From: Pelobates cultripes
Taxonomy: Eukaryota > Chordata > Amphibia > Anura > Pelobatidae
Direction of reading: 5' to 3'
NCBI GenBank assembly: GCA_933207985.1
Contig: OW240912.1
Location: forward strand, 364,454,010 to 364,518,009
DNA length: 64,000 nt
The notes below the pieces were generated by a model that made no database searches, was not told where the DNA came from, and saw only the letters and a program-made list of their open reading frames with translations. Below are positions 47,839 to 59,078 of this stretch, one piece after another. Position numbers and translations under genes: made by a program. How positions within the stretch are numbered: position 1 is the stretch's first letter; every line of letters starts with the position of its first letter.

Positions 47839-48936
47839 ACAGTTAAAAACCTGTGGAATATTTGACTGGTCTCATGAAAATATTTTATATCAAGCTAAAA
47901 ATCTGATTTTTCAATGAAATTCCAAACAGTTTCCACTCTACATCATTTTTCTTCTAATCAGAGGCGCCTTACAAAGTATCCACTAATAGCATTTTTCCCC
48001 CTAACAATTATGTAATTGCTGTATGTATTAGTGGATTAATGGGAAGTTTCTCTAACTTTAAAAATCACCAGTAACTTTGAAAACATTTTCTTTCAAGAGA
48101 AAGACATTCATGATATAACCATGAGAACTGTAATCTATATTTTGTATATAACGCAGATAGCAAAAGAGGACCTGAATAACAGTGTGTGCACATGGTTGAT
48201 AGAAACATTTATGGAAATTATTCTCGTATATATGATAAAGTGTCCGATGTGCACACTACCTAATGAGCCTACCTTATAGGTTTTAGTTTAAAAGAATTAA
48301 GCTCTGTAGTAAACCTTTTCAGAATTGAAATCCAACTGTGTGTGACAAAGCCTGTGTACGAGATCTCAAATTTGCTTAAATAAGCATGATAAATCTTTAA
48401 CCTTTCTATTCTCAAAGTACAGGCAATGCATTTAGCTTTGCAAGACGTATCCTAAAGAAACTCAAAGGCTTACAAAAATAGGTTACAATAATAATAAAGA
48501 TAAAAGGCAGAGGGATAATGTTTTTTTGTAATGAATTAAAAATCACAGTGACATTTTTTGTTGTTATTTTACTAAAATACCAGACGTGGGCTGCAGACAT
48601 TCCCTGTGATCAAACAGAGCAATGCTCTGCAAGAAATAACAATATCTAATACATCCCTTTGCCAAGTACCAAATATATTGAAATCACTGCAGGCTTGCAC
48701 TGAGACACAATGGCAAACACCACCCAAGTCTCACGCTGAAAAACTGGATATATGTCCTGAGCAAGCAGATCCTTGCTCTCGCACACAATCCATCCTTGCA
48801 TTCACCACTTTTCCCTTAACACTGCACATTAGTCACAGTAAATCGGCCAGCATGCATGATCTAACCTAGCATTTAAAGAAAGACAAGAGACAGAAAAAAA
48901 AAAAAAAAAAACCAATCCCAAGCCACTTTCACTTAC
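47839..48936. other. Unique sequence
   Basis: No repeat or exon recognised. A poly-A/T tract is at 48893-48911. Confidence 0.5.
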
Positions 48937-49545
48937 TGTTGCTCGCATCCTTTGAGGTCGTTCACTCAAGAGAGGCGTTTGCACGCTGACAAAGGCTGCA
49001 GGAAGACTCAAGAGTCACCGCTCCCAATATTCCAATCAGTTCCATTCACTGTATAACAAGCTGATCAGCACTGACGTCTAGGTCACTGGGCCTCCTTCTT
49101 CTGAATAGGACAAGCCAAGCTACCTCCCGATTTTAGATGGCATGGAATTTTTGTTATGCCTTATCTCACAGTGCATGGATAATGTAGTGCAAGCTGAATG
49201 CTAAAAGGTATGAGCAATTATCATTGCAGTCATCAATACCTACCTCAAGATTTGCTTTCTATCAAATCAGCCAATGTGCAGGGAGCTTCCTGCTGTAGAC
49301 GAATGTATCGTGTCTCCATGGAAACTAAATCAACAAATAGCTGCAGCAGCATCTGTTTCTGGATTAGCCAACGTCAGCCAGCAGAAGGTTAGGATTTAAG
49401 AGAACTGGAGCATCCAAATGCACCCCCTATGAATTGACACATCTTACACATAGTATGGATCCCAAGATAAAAGTCTGAGATTTTTTTTTCAGTCTGCATG
49501 AGTCTTCCATGCAAAAGGTATGAGGAGGCTTCCATGGCAACAGGC
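48937..49545 (-). promoter_or_regulatory. Candidate FNDC3A internal promoter with 5' noncoding exons
   Basis: On the minus strand two strong splice donors occur: CTTGAG|GTAGGT (exon would end at 49244) and CAACA|GTAAGTGA (would end at 48937). The second is preceded by an acceptor-like CTTCCTGCAG at about 49004. Two RFX X-box-like palindromes are present on the plus strand: GTCTCCATGGAAAC at 49312-49325 and GCTTCCATGGCAAC at 49528-49541. An inverted CCAAT (ATTGG) is at about 49271. The region is free of recognised transposons. A noncoding exon from here could splice to the phase-0 exon at 35868. This is inference; no transcript evidence is visible. Confidence 0.3.
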
Positions 49546-51677
49546 ACTCTGTAGTTTGGGAAGCAGACGAGCCAGGTGCACTGAGAGGTGATTTTGCACT
49601 TTAGCAATTTGTTCAAAGCAAGTCCCCCATGCGTGAGTGGCAGGACACAGAGGAAAGAGCTGTGCATCTGCACACAGAAAAGGGCTAAGATGGTCCATAA
49701 ATCATGTGTTACAATCATGTTTAACTACCTAGCTGCCAGACTTGGGGAAATGCACACAGATGCATTAAGAGAAGGGGGAAAAAAAAAAAATGTACTTACA
49801 TTTCACAACGACTATTTTCAATTTTAACATTAACCCACTGACCCATTCGTTAAACTTAATAAAATATACATTTTGTTAAACACCTTAATTAGATGGTTAC
49901 CAAGATACGAAGGGGGTTTCACTGGGGAAGGCAATTGCACTACAGTTAAAAACCTATTGTTGAGATGATGAATATCATCTAATTATTTTAGCTAGTGGTG
50001 AAAAAAATTTGGTATAGACCAAAGGGGAAAATAGAGAACGTGTTCATAGAACAGTGGCTATGGTGCTATGAGCACCCTGGTGCTCCCCATGAGTAAGATG
50101 GCAAACTGTGTAAGACTAAGCACTATAACAGTGGTTATGGTGCTTGGAACATTAAAAGAAAATGTTTAATGTTCTAAATTACCTACAGTTCCCTGGTGCG
50201 GTCTTAAACCATTCAATAATGGTATGATAGTGAGAGTCATTTCTCTGCCCTATCTCGGCCAACCCTCCCCCAGCACTGTCCGACAATCAATCAAGTTAGA
50301 CAAAAATGACATAAATAATGCAGAATTACATTATTAATGCGGTTGACATCGAGGCAGTCAATAGCCTCAGTTTATCCCAAACTGTTCTGAAATGGTTCAA
50401 TATGAAACCAGGACGAGTGGAGCCGAATGGTTGGGTTGCATAGTGTGCCCAATGAAAGCAACTTTTCAAGCATGCTTCGCTTAAGATAACATAGCTTAAC
50501 CGGCCTTAAAGTCATGATGAGAGTTGTTCATTTCTTGCATAATAAAGGATACTTTATTTTTTTACTTATACCTAGCAGAATTTAGTTTTGCCTTCAGTTC
50601 CCATTTCCATCAGGAAGCAGCTTGTTGAAGGTAGTAATACATTCTACAATGTTTGCTTGCGCAGTTCTGATGCATGTGCTTGCATTGTTGTTAATGTCAC
50701 AAAGTACATCACATGCCCAAGTAGTTTCTACAGGAAAGCATTTGACATAATGTGCATGCTATACTCAACTGGTATTCACTGGAAAAAGATATATGCTCAG
50801 CTCCACATCCATAATGGATCATCCGTGAGCATATGCAGCATCTGCTGTGTTCATAAAAAGAAAGCCACTCATTGCTATCAGGGTGAGGAAAGTTGGGCAG
50901 CAGAATTTTTGAAGAATGGTATTTGTGAAGAATATTTTTTGTCACACGCACACTATTTACACTGACTGGGAAAAATAACATACCAGAGAAGAAACGCCTC
51001 ATCTGTTCCTGCACAAACCAGACTACACCAATCAATAATGATGAATGGATTGGATGGAATGTCAATGGCTGATTAGTATTATAATATGAACAATGGTAGG
51101 CTACTACTCGGCAAATAAAGTGGGTGTAGATTACCATTATTTTCCAAAGCTGAATTATGCGCTATTCACTAGTAGAGCAATTCATTTCATTCGTTTTCCT
51201 GACACTATAGTGATCCTTTAAATCAAATTAATTAAAGCAAGATGGTTGCTACGTTCTACTTTATCATTTTGTAATTTTAAAATATATTGACAAACATTTT
51301 AAGCCAATACTGTGCTTTGGGCACTAATCATGTTAAAAAAAATAAAAATAAAACTTAAAAAAAAAAAAAAAAAGTTTGTGCGGACTGCAAATTTTACAAA
51401 GTAAAAACTATAATTTACACTACAATAAGATGTGTTTTGACGTTGCTACAGAGTGAAACTTGTGAGACAGTGCTACTTCATTAAAGTAGTAGATGCACAG
51501 AGCAGCCTTACAGTGGAAGCAGTAAACATGGAGTGCTTGGAATGTGTATAAGAAAATGGAGTCTGAAATTTCGCAGTCACAATCCAGATTACCATTTAAC
51601 TTGCATGCTACATACTATAGGCCACTGTGGTATGTGCTCCCTATAATCAAGCTTATAAAGAAAGTGATGCCCTACAG
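49546..51677. other. Upstream/intron sequence with MITE fragments
   Basis: 50041-50245 is a dispersed-repeat piece (GTGGCTATGGTGCTATGAGC, GGTTATGGTGCTTGG). 51198-51222 is an isolated TTAA MITE end (CACTATAGTGATCCTTTAAA). Overlapping ORFs on both strands at 50588-51137 have no known domain. Confidence 0.4.
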
Positions 51678-51853
51678 CAGGGGTTCCCAACCCAGTCCTC
51701 ACGTACCCCCTACCAGTCCAGGATTTAGGGATTACGCTGTTGTGTCTAAAGTGTTTATTTTTTTTAATTTTTCTAAAAACCTTAAACACAACAAGGTAAT
51801 CTCTAAATCCTGGACTGGTAGGGGGTACTTGAGGACTAGGTTGGGAACCACTG
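51678..51853. mobile_element. Palindromic hAT MITE with 8-bp duplication
   Basis: Ends are CAGGGGTTCCCAACC and GGTTGGGAACCACTG. They are flanked by CCCTACAG (51670-51677) and CCCTAGAG (51854-51861), an 8-bp target duplication with one mismatch. The arms continue inwards (AGTCCTCA, CCCCCTACCAGTCCAGGATT), making a hairpin of about 176 bp. The 168-codon plus ORF across it is an artefact. Confidence 0.9.
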
Positions 51854-52534
51854 CCCTAGAGGGTGTAGCACTTTTTAGGTGCTCACCAATACCAATGACC
51901 ATGACGTGTTCAAAATATGGTGGGTGCAGCGACGGCAAACTTCTATGCAGCACTGAGCTGCAACCAAATCAAATCTTTACATTCGACAGTCATTTTATGA
52001 AGGAAAATAAGGTATTAATTTTTTTTATTTTTTTTTTAAGATGCTTATAAAATAATTAAAAAGAAATATGTATACATTAGGGCTGAAATAGTTACACTAC
52101 AACACTGAATGGATCACTGTCAGCCCTAAATATTAACTGTACAGGAATCCATTTAGAATTTTAATGTATACAGAGGTGTTCGTGATACAGCTCCATATGT
52201 GATATCCATCAGAAACTACAGAAATACAGTATTTCCATAGAATTATAATCAATTAAAGAAAGCCATAACTGTATAGAAAGGCAGCCAAACATGAGCAAGG
52301 AATAGAAGACATCCCCATTCAGATTAACCGAAGCCTGGTTACAACTGGTTTGAGAAATTGAAATAGTTTGTGCTAGTGATAAAATACAAAAAAAAAAAAT
52401 GGTATTCCATTAATTAACTTTATTAAATACAATTACACAAATTATTATAGAAATACATTCAAATTGGCATAAATAAAACAAATGTAAAAAATAAAAAAGC
52501 AAAATCCAGCATACATATGTTCCTGGAGGGAAAC
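51854..52534. other. Unique AT-rich sequence
   Basis: Nothing recognised. Confidence 0.5.
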
Positions 52535-52875
52535 TGGATGAATCTCAATGAAGTGACCTGGGTGCCAAGTGCTCCTATTTTAACCCTGAAACTGATAACA
52601 TTGCCATTCGGTGGGAAGGGTAATGTTTACATTGCAGGGTAAACCGGCTATTAGTGGCTGTCATACGGACTGTACATGCACAAAACCTCCAATGCATTCC
52701 TAGGGGAACATTGGATTGGCTGAGATCATGAACCTTTATGATCTCATCCAAAAAATTGGAGTGGAACACCAGGGACCAGTACTGTAAGGCAGAAAAGGTA
52801 AGTCAAATCAACTTATAAGCCCAATCACCTAAAAGTACACTTTTTGTATTCCAAACTCGATATTGTTCCTTTAAT
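52535..52875. mobile_element. TTAA MITE remnant
   Basis: AATGAAGTGACCTGGGTGCC at the left is family B-like. The right end is CGATATTGTTCCTTTAA. The left TTAA was lost. Confidence 0.6.
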
Positions 52876-53091
52876 TCACTAATACGTTGTCTTCTCTCCT
52901 AAAGCACAGTTATTAAGAATGTTTCAGGGCATCCCTTTTCATTAATGCCATGAAGGGACAGAAACAAGGTGTGATTTGGCCACATTACCATATACATTCA
53001 ACTATATATTATATATACACATCCAATTGTATTTGGCAAGGCAATCTTAATTTGTACCCATGTCCTTCCAGCCACAGTTGTGTCTATGATG

Positions 53092-53686
53092 TTAAAGGAA
53101 CACTATAGGGTCAGGAACACAAACATGTATTCCTGACCCTATAGTGTTAAAACCACCATCTAGCCACCCAGAGCCCCTCATGCCTCCATAAATATAGCAA
53201 AATCTTACTTGTATACAAGCCTGAAGCTGTAGCTCTGCATGCTGTTTGCCTCAGAAAAACAAGCTGTCTGCTGAGATCATCAGAAGTGGTAGCCTGATCC
53301 AATCACAATGCTTCTCCATAGAATTGGCTGAGACTGACAAGGAGGCAGTTCAGCGGCAGAGCCAGCAAGATTCAAACACAGCCCTGGCCAATCAGCATCT
53401 CCTCATGGAGATGAACTGAATCAATGAATCTCTAATAGGAAAGTTCAGTGTCTGCATGCAGAGGGAGGATATACTGAATGTGCATTTTAGGCAACCATGA
53501 CACAGGAAGGATCTCTAGCAGCCATCTGAAGAGTGGCTAGTGACGTTATCACTAGACTGTAATGTAAACACTGCATTTTCTCGGAAAAGACCGTGTTTAC
53601 AGCAAAAAGCCTGAAGGTAATGATTCTACTCACCAGAACAAATTCAATAAGCTGTAGTTGTTGTGGTGACTATAGTGTCCCTTTAA
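53092..53686 (-). mobile_element. TTAA MITE, family A, best-preserved copy
   Basis: TTAAAGGAACACTATAGGGT with the perfect-stem hairpin TATAGGGTCAGGAACAC / GTATTCCTGACCCTATA. The right end GTGACTATAGTGTCCCTTTAA (last 20 bases typical) is flanked by TTAA. Length is 595 bp and it is noncoding. Confidence 0.9.
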
Positions 53687-54052
53687 GCTTCTGATGACAC
53701 AATAGAAAAATCACCACAAAGCACAGCTAACATGCATAATTTTGCCTGATCTGTCATGAAAGATAATTTCTTCACAATTTAGTGGGAACCCAAGCTGTAA
53801 GGTCAGGCAAATGCACAAACTATAACATTTTCTTAAAAAAATAAATAAAAAATCTTGGGTATTTCAAATTGTTGGCTTTTTTCCCTCTTTTACTATGTTT
53901 CTCTGGTCACATATAAGGTATGTATTGATGTCATATTCTAAAATGGACATAGTTAACAAGTGTTTATAACTATAGGAAAAGGGAGGATCAAGCAGGAACC
54001 AAAAGCTGATGTGTCCAGCCTTCTCCACCTGAAACCCCATCTTCACACTGAC
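53687..54052. other. Unique sequence
   Basis: Nothing recognised. Confidence 0.5.
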
Positions 54053-54595
54053 TTAAATACAGTACAAACATGTATTCCTGACACTATATAGTGTTAAAAA
54101 CACACTTTAGGTCACCGGCCCCCCTTGTCCCCAGTTAAAAAGGATGAAAACTCACCTTTATTCCAGAGCCGTGCGGTTCCACCGCGGCTGGCTCCGCCTC
54201 CTTGGCTTAGATTATCAAACTTTATGATCTCATCCAATCCAATGGTTTTCTAACAGGAAAGCATTGGGAGGCTATTGTGCATGCGTGGTAAAAGCTGGGC
54301 TGTGCCAATCAGCATCTCCTCATGGAGGTGCATTGAATGAATGCATCTATGAAGAATGTTCTGTGCCTCCATGCAGAGTGTAAAGATGCCGAACATCCAT
54401 GTGGCACACTGTGCAGCACTGATCCAGGAAGTACCTCTAGTGGCCATCTCAGTGACTGCCACTACAAGTGTTACTAGGCAGTAATGCAATGGACTGCCTT
54501 TTTCTCAGAAAAAGCAGGGTTTACATAAAAAAAGCCTTTAGGGGCATACTATATACACAGCTGTAGTTGTTCTAGTGACTATAGTGTTCCTTTAA
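54053..54595 (-). mobile_element. TTAA MITE, family A, left end eroded
   Basis: The left hairpin survives only as ACATGTATTCCTGACACTAT. The right end AGTGACTATAGTGTTCCTTTAA is intact in its last 20 bases. The body has CATCTCCTCATGGAGGTG near 54312. Confidence 0.75.
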
Positions 54596-55305
54596 AAGAC
54601 AACTCATCGAATTTTGACTTTTAAAACTTAATGTTATTTCAAAATTATGTGTATTGTGTTTATTTTTCTTTCACAAAAGTTCACTTTTTATCTGACGAAG
54701 CAGACTCTACTGTTATCTGACCCACTGCTGCTAACTAGCTTTCTGTTGCTGTGATTGCTATGTGAGTAAAGTACAGCAGAAAGTTAAGTTGAGAAGCAGC
54801 TGGTCAGATAACAGTATGTCTGACCCAACACAGCTGTTAAAACCAGATAAAAAGTACATTTTTCTCAAAAAGTGAAATGTGCATCATTGAAAAAATATTA
54901 TGTTTCTCTGAATGCAATACAATGAAAAGAGAAAATTTGATGACTGTGCCCATTAAATTCTAACTCCGTTTTCGTGCAAGAGAACTTTTGGTTAAATGGT
55001 TACTTTAACCCTATGGGGGTACCTTTTCTGTGTAATATGCCCTATTGAGTACTATGGATATGGTCACCCCCCTTTGTTTGCAATAAAAGCCGTTAAAAAA
55101 AAAAAAAAAAAAAGTTTATACTTACCTGCAGTCCAGCACCATGTGACGATCCCAGCGCAGAATGGCATGCCCTTTCCTCACACAGTATAATCTCAGTCTT
55201 CTCATAAAAAGGCATGCTATTTGATTGCTGGCTCATAGCGCATGGTGAAAAGGAGGGAGGGTTTAAAATAAACAAAAAAAACTTTAAAAGACGGTCTGTA
55301 ACAGA
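54596..55305. other. Unique sequence with a poly-A tract
   Basis: An A20 run at 55094-55113 follows GTTTGCAATAAAAGCCG, so the upstream 100 bp could be the 3' end of a retroposed sequence. The source was not recognised. Confidence 0.4.
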
Positions 55306-55595
55306 GTGAATAACCCATATAATAATGACAGCCAGACCCAGAGTGGGAACCCATCTACAGATTGTAGGAACCATAGTGGAAACTCCATCTCATACGGACA
55401 GCCAGACCCAGAGTGGATAACCCATCTCATAGTGACAGCCAGACCCAGAGTGAATACCCCATCTCATACGGACAGCCAGACCCAGAGTATATATCCCATC
55501 TCATACGGACAACCAGACCCAGAGTGGATATCCCATCGCATAGTGACAGCCAGACCCAGAGTAGATAACCCGTCTCATAACTCACTCAGACTAGA
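55306..55595. repeat. 37-bp minisatellite, about 7 units
   Basis: Units read CAGCCAGACCCAGAGTGGAT then AACCCATCTCATACGGA or ATAGTGA. The period is 37 bp, so the open plus-strand frame across it does not repeat in phase and is unlikely to be a protein. Confidence 0.9.
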
Positions 55596-56213
55596 AGCTG
55601 GTAGGGTGGAAGAAATGTCACTCCATTGTACATGGGCCATAAGTAGAGGTCAATCTAATTTAGTTTGGTAGGGGGCATGGCCTGTAATATGTGCCTATGG
55701 ACATTTGCTGTTTATATATCAAGCTGTAAGCAATCTGCATATTTTAATATAGGATCTCCTAGTTAGAATAGCCATATTCAGCACTAAACATTTTTTTTAC
55801 TCTCTCAATGTTATTTTAAGCAGTGTTATTTTCTCTTTCTAAATATACAAAATATGTACACTGATCTCAAGCCTTGAAGCCAAATTCAAAGGAATTCTTA
55901 ACAAAAATGTGCGGTCCGGAGATAAGATTACACCAAGATTAACATGCATGCGGTAGTGGCTGAAATCCCACCACTGCCTTTAATGTCTATAAAGCACAAT
56001 GTGTTTAAATCCTATAATGTCAACATATCAGGCATAACACACAGGGAATAATCCTCGACCGTGTTTGTTTTCGGTTTGCGTTCTTTTCTCCAGCTGAACA
56101 CTGCTTCATAAAGAACCACATTGAGCTACTGTAAATGATAGGCTTAAGAGTTTTCATACAAGAGGAACGAACAAATTTTCTTAAAGCAAAAAAATGTCTG
56201 TTCTTTACTAGTG
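55596..56213. other. Unique AT-rich sequence
   Basis: Nothing recognised. Confidence 0.5.
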
Positions 56214-56355
56214 ATGTCCCGAACGGTTCGCCGCGGACTCTTCTTTGAGTAAACTTTGACCCTGTATCTCACAGTCAGCAGACACATTCCAGCCAATCAG
56301 CAGCAGACCCTCCCTCCCAGACACTCCCACCTCCCGACCTGCGCTGGATCTTGTG

Positions 56356-56358
<3 letters not shown>
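56214..56358. repeat. Dispersed repeat fragment
   Basis: GTGATGTCCCGAACGGTTCG followed by a segment with CCAGCCAATCAGCAGCAG. From memory this is a common amphibian/fish dispersed repeat. Its end meets a (TA)n tract. Confidence 0.45.

Positions 56359-56403
<45 letters not shown>
56359..56403. repeat. (TA)n microsatellite
   Basis: About 22 TA units, next to the 3' side of the tyrosine-recombinase retrotransposon. Confidence 0.95.
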
Positions 56404-56407
<4 letters not shown>

Positions 56408-56548
56408 TTGTGCTCGGAATTTAAATACGTGATGGATAGTAACTGTGAGCAAAGTTGGTTGTGGTGTGCCGAAACCAACGTACGAGTGGGCCTGTAAATA
56501 AAAGAGGGCAAAAAGATAAATTCGAGAAAATACACACTTTATTGCATT

Positions 56549-57518
56549 TTACAAGACCAAGTTTCTGAAAGCTTGGCGAAGCTCTTTCTCTGGTTGCGGA
56601 ATATATGCGTTATATATGGAGGATTTCCATCGCCCGAGCCTTTTGATGATGTGGACCGGTGCGTTTGTGCTTGAGGCTGCTGAGGCGGCTCCTATGCGGA
56701 AGGAGTGCCCAGAGAATGCAGCCGGGTTGTGTCCGAGCTTAGATAACAGAGTTCTGACATGAGACATCAATTTTGCCGTGGTAAGCGGGTGCCCTTGTAA
56801 TGTTAAGAGCGGAGAGTCTGGCAGGTGAGTGTGAAGAGTTGACCGTAGTTGGTCGAGAACTTTCACCGGACACCAGGCATTATCAGTAGGGAAGAGAGGA
56901 ATTATTGTAGGATGTATTGACCGGTTGGTTTTAGTGGTAGGGATAGAAAGGAGGTAGTGATCCTCTACCTTGGTGAGGTGTGAAGTTTTAAGGCATCGTG
57001 CGATATCTCCTTGACAAATCACTGTGAATTCTCTAGGTCTGAGAAAACCGTAGAAAGCGAGATATATGGCAGATTTTATCACCGTATTGGTGTGGCTATC
57101 AAATGGGGCTGTGTCAAGGAGATTGCTAAGTGACCTGAAGATAGGCCCGTCTATGGGTAATCTAGTGCTTGCGAGTGGTGGTGAAACCTTTGATATACCT
57201 TTCAATACCTTTTTTATGGGGTATGAAGACAAAAAGGGGGTGCTGTTAGGAAAATTGGTGAGGCTGTGGTGCTGAACCCCGGTGAGGTAAAGTTTAATGG
57301 TGTTGTGTGACAGATTAAGGTGTAGGTGGCAGAAAGAGGCAAAAGACACCATGGTTTGGATAGAAAAGTCACCTTGTAGCCCGAATTCTGCAGTGAATTT
57401 GTTAAATATGTTAAGTGCCCTATTGTAAGTGATAGCAGTGTTGGGTGATAATGCTTGGTGAGTGAGTGATCTAGCGTGAAGCAAGAGTGTGCTTAATCCA
57501 ATATTAGTTCGTGAAACC
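56549..57518 (-). CDS. Tyrosine recombinase (integration enzyme) of the retrotransposon
   Basis: An intact frame of more than 311 codons. The N-terminal SAM-like/core-binding part (ALSPNTAITYNRALNIFNKF) is followed by the catalytic domain. The first catalytic Arg lies in YGFLRPREFTVI, the His-x-x-Arg pair in SGHSFRIGAAS, then GRWKSS, and the nucleophile Tyr in IYNAYI near the C-terminus. This is the R-H-R-Y set of the lambda-integrase family. The enzyme would integrate circular cDNA by site-specific recombination in the nucleus. There is no ATG at the first shown position (57484 is TTG). The frame is open further upstream through TNIGLSTLL and overlaps the end of RNase H in the -1 phase, so expression by frameshifting or internal initiation is likely. 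The stop TAA is followed within 10 bases by AATAAA. Confidence 0.9.
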
Positions 57519-59078
57519 GTGGTGTCCTGGATGGCTGTTGGTGAGCTGCTGGGAGTGCCTGAGAAAATGCCTGGAATCGAGAACGAGAAAGAGCGTCAGC
57601 GGCGGTGTTGTGAATACCCGGGATGTGAGAACATACTAAGTGAAACTGATTGGATGCTGCCAGCCAGGTCAACTTGCGAATCAGCCGCATGATGGTCAGG
57701 GATGATGAGCGCCCTTTGTTAATGATATCGCAAGCTGCCGAGTTATCTGAGTAGCATTTTACTGCCTTGCCGGACCAGAGATGACCCCAGGTGTGTGCGG
57801 CCGCCACAATGGGGTAAATTTCAAATAGGGTTGAGGTCTCCCTGAATCCTGGCAAGGCATCCGTCTCAGTGGGCCAGTGGCCCCTAAACCAGTGGTTCCC
57901 GAAAATGGCTGCGAAACCGGTGTTGGCTGCTGCGTCTGTGTGGATGATGGGTGAAGAGGTGGAGAGAGGGGGGATAAACATGGAGATACCATTCCAGTCT
58001 TTCAAAAACTTCCCCCACATAGCTAAGTCAGCCTTGGCGTGGGGGTCCAAAGAAACTGTGCCGGAGTCCGGGACTCCATGGAGCAGGCAAAGAAGTCTGG
58101 AAATAAAAGACCTTCCCTGCGGAATGATGCGCATGGCGAAGTTCAGAGATCCAAGAAGGGACTGAAGTTCTCTCCTGGTGCAAACGTCATTCCGCAGGAA
58201 CGTGTCTATCTCCCCTCTCAATCGTGAAAGTTTGTCATGTGGAAGGCTAGCTCTGAGTTTGACAGAATCGAGCTCTATGCCTAAAAAGGTCAACTTTGTT
58301 GTGGGTCCTATAGTTTTGGCTGGGGACAAAGGGACTCCAAGTGTGGAAAAAGTGCGGTAGTACTATTGATTGCTGTGGGTGTTGATGACCCTGGCTCTAT
58401 CAGTAGAAAGTCATCTAGATAGTGAATAACGGAGTGACACCTGATGACATTCAGAAGCAGCCAGCATAGTGACTCAGCGAAAATGTTGAAAAGTTTGGGG
58501 CTGCTTCGGGAACCAAAAGTGAGTCGTGTTGAGAAGTAATAATACCCTCGCCATTTAACACCGTGTAAGTGCCAGAGTGAGGGGTGTATGGGCAGTAATT
58601 TAAAAGCGTTAGTGATGTCTGTTTTGCTGAGCCAGGGTCGATTACCAGATGTCATGATGGACTGTATGGCGTCGTCGATGGTGACGTACTGCAGAGAGAA
58701 TTCGTCTGCTGGAATGAGTGCGTTTATGCTTGGAACAAAAGAGGAGTGCGGTGCCGATAAATCGATAATGAGACGTTTTTTATTAGAATATTTGTGAATA
58801 GCAATACCAATAGGGTTAGTGCGCCAGGAGGAAAACGGTGAAGAGGTGAAAGGACCGATCATGAAACCGTTTGTGGTTTCTGCGGAAATGAGAGTGTCTA
58901 CAGCGACTGGGTCTAAACGTGCAGACTGGAGATTAGGACATTCTAGTGTACCTGGTGGAATGGCTATTATGCCTGTGTGAAACCCTTGTGAGAAACCTGT
59001 GGTGAGAAAATCCACTAAGTGCCCGCTGGGGTGAGACCTTAGATAAAAAGCCAGGTTGTCGATATTTATGTCGGTTAG
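57493..59078 (-). pseudogene. Reverse transcriptase/RNase H of the retrotransposon, one frameshift
   Basis: The first frame (59078-58308) holds the RT. It has a fingers/palm block with KRLIIDLSAPHSSFVPSINA, the first catalytic Asp in SKTDITNAFKLLPIHP, TFGSRSSPKLFNIFAESL and the YLDDFLL catalytic box. The second frame (58329-57493) continues after a single-base shift near 58330, at the T-run before CCACACTTGG. It carries FLGIELDS and the RNase H domain: HTDAAANTGFAA (Asp), TLFEIYPIVAAAHTWG (Glu), CYSDNSAACDIINKG (Asp) and GIHNTAADALSRS (Asn/Asp). The RT frame has no ATG near its start. It opens directly after the TGA ending gag and is in frame with it. Otherwise the domain set is complete. Confidence 0.9.

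Noticed and set aside
50588..51137. Overlapping 125- and 142-codon ORFs on opposite strands
   Set aside because: No recognisable domain, no promoter or splice signals; both strands open over the same DNA suggests chance.
51544..52050. 168-codon plus-strand ORF
   Set aside because: It runs through a palindromic hAT MITE and a T-rich tract; no domain or splice support.
55306..55671. 121-codon ORF with repetitive protein
   Set aside because: The repeat unit is 37 bp, not a multiple of three, so it is a minisatellite rather than a repeat protein.
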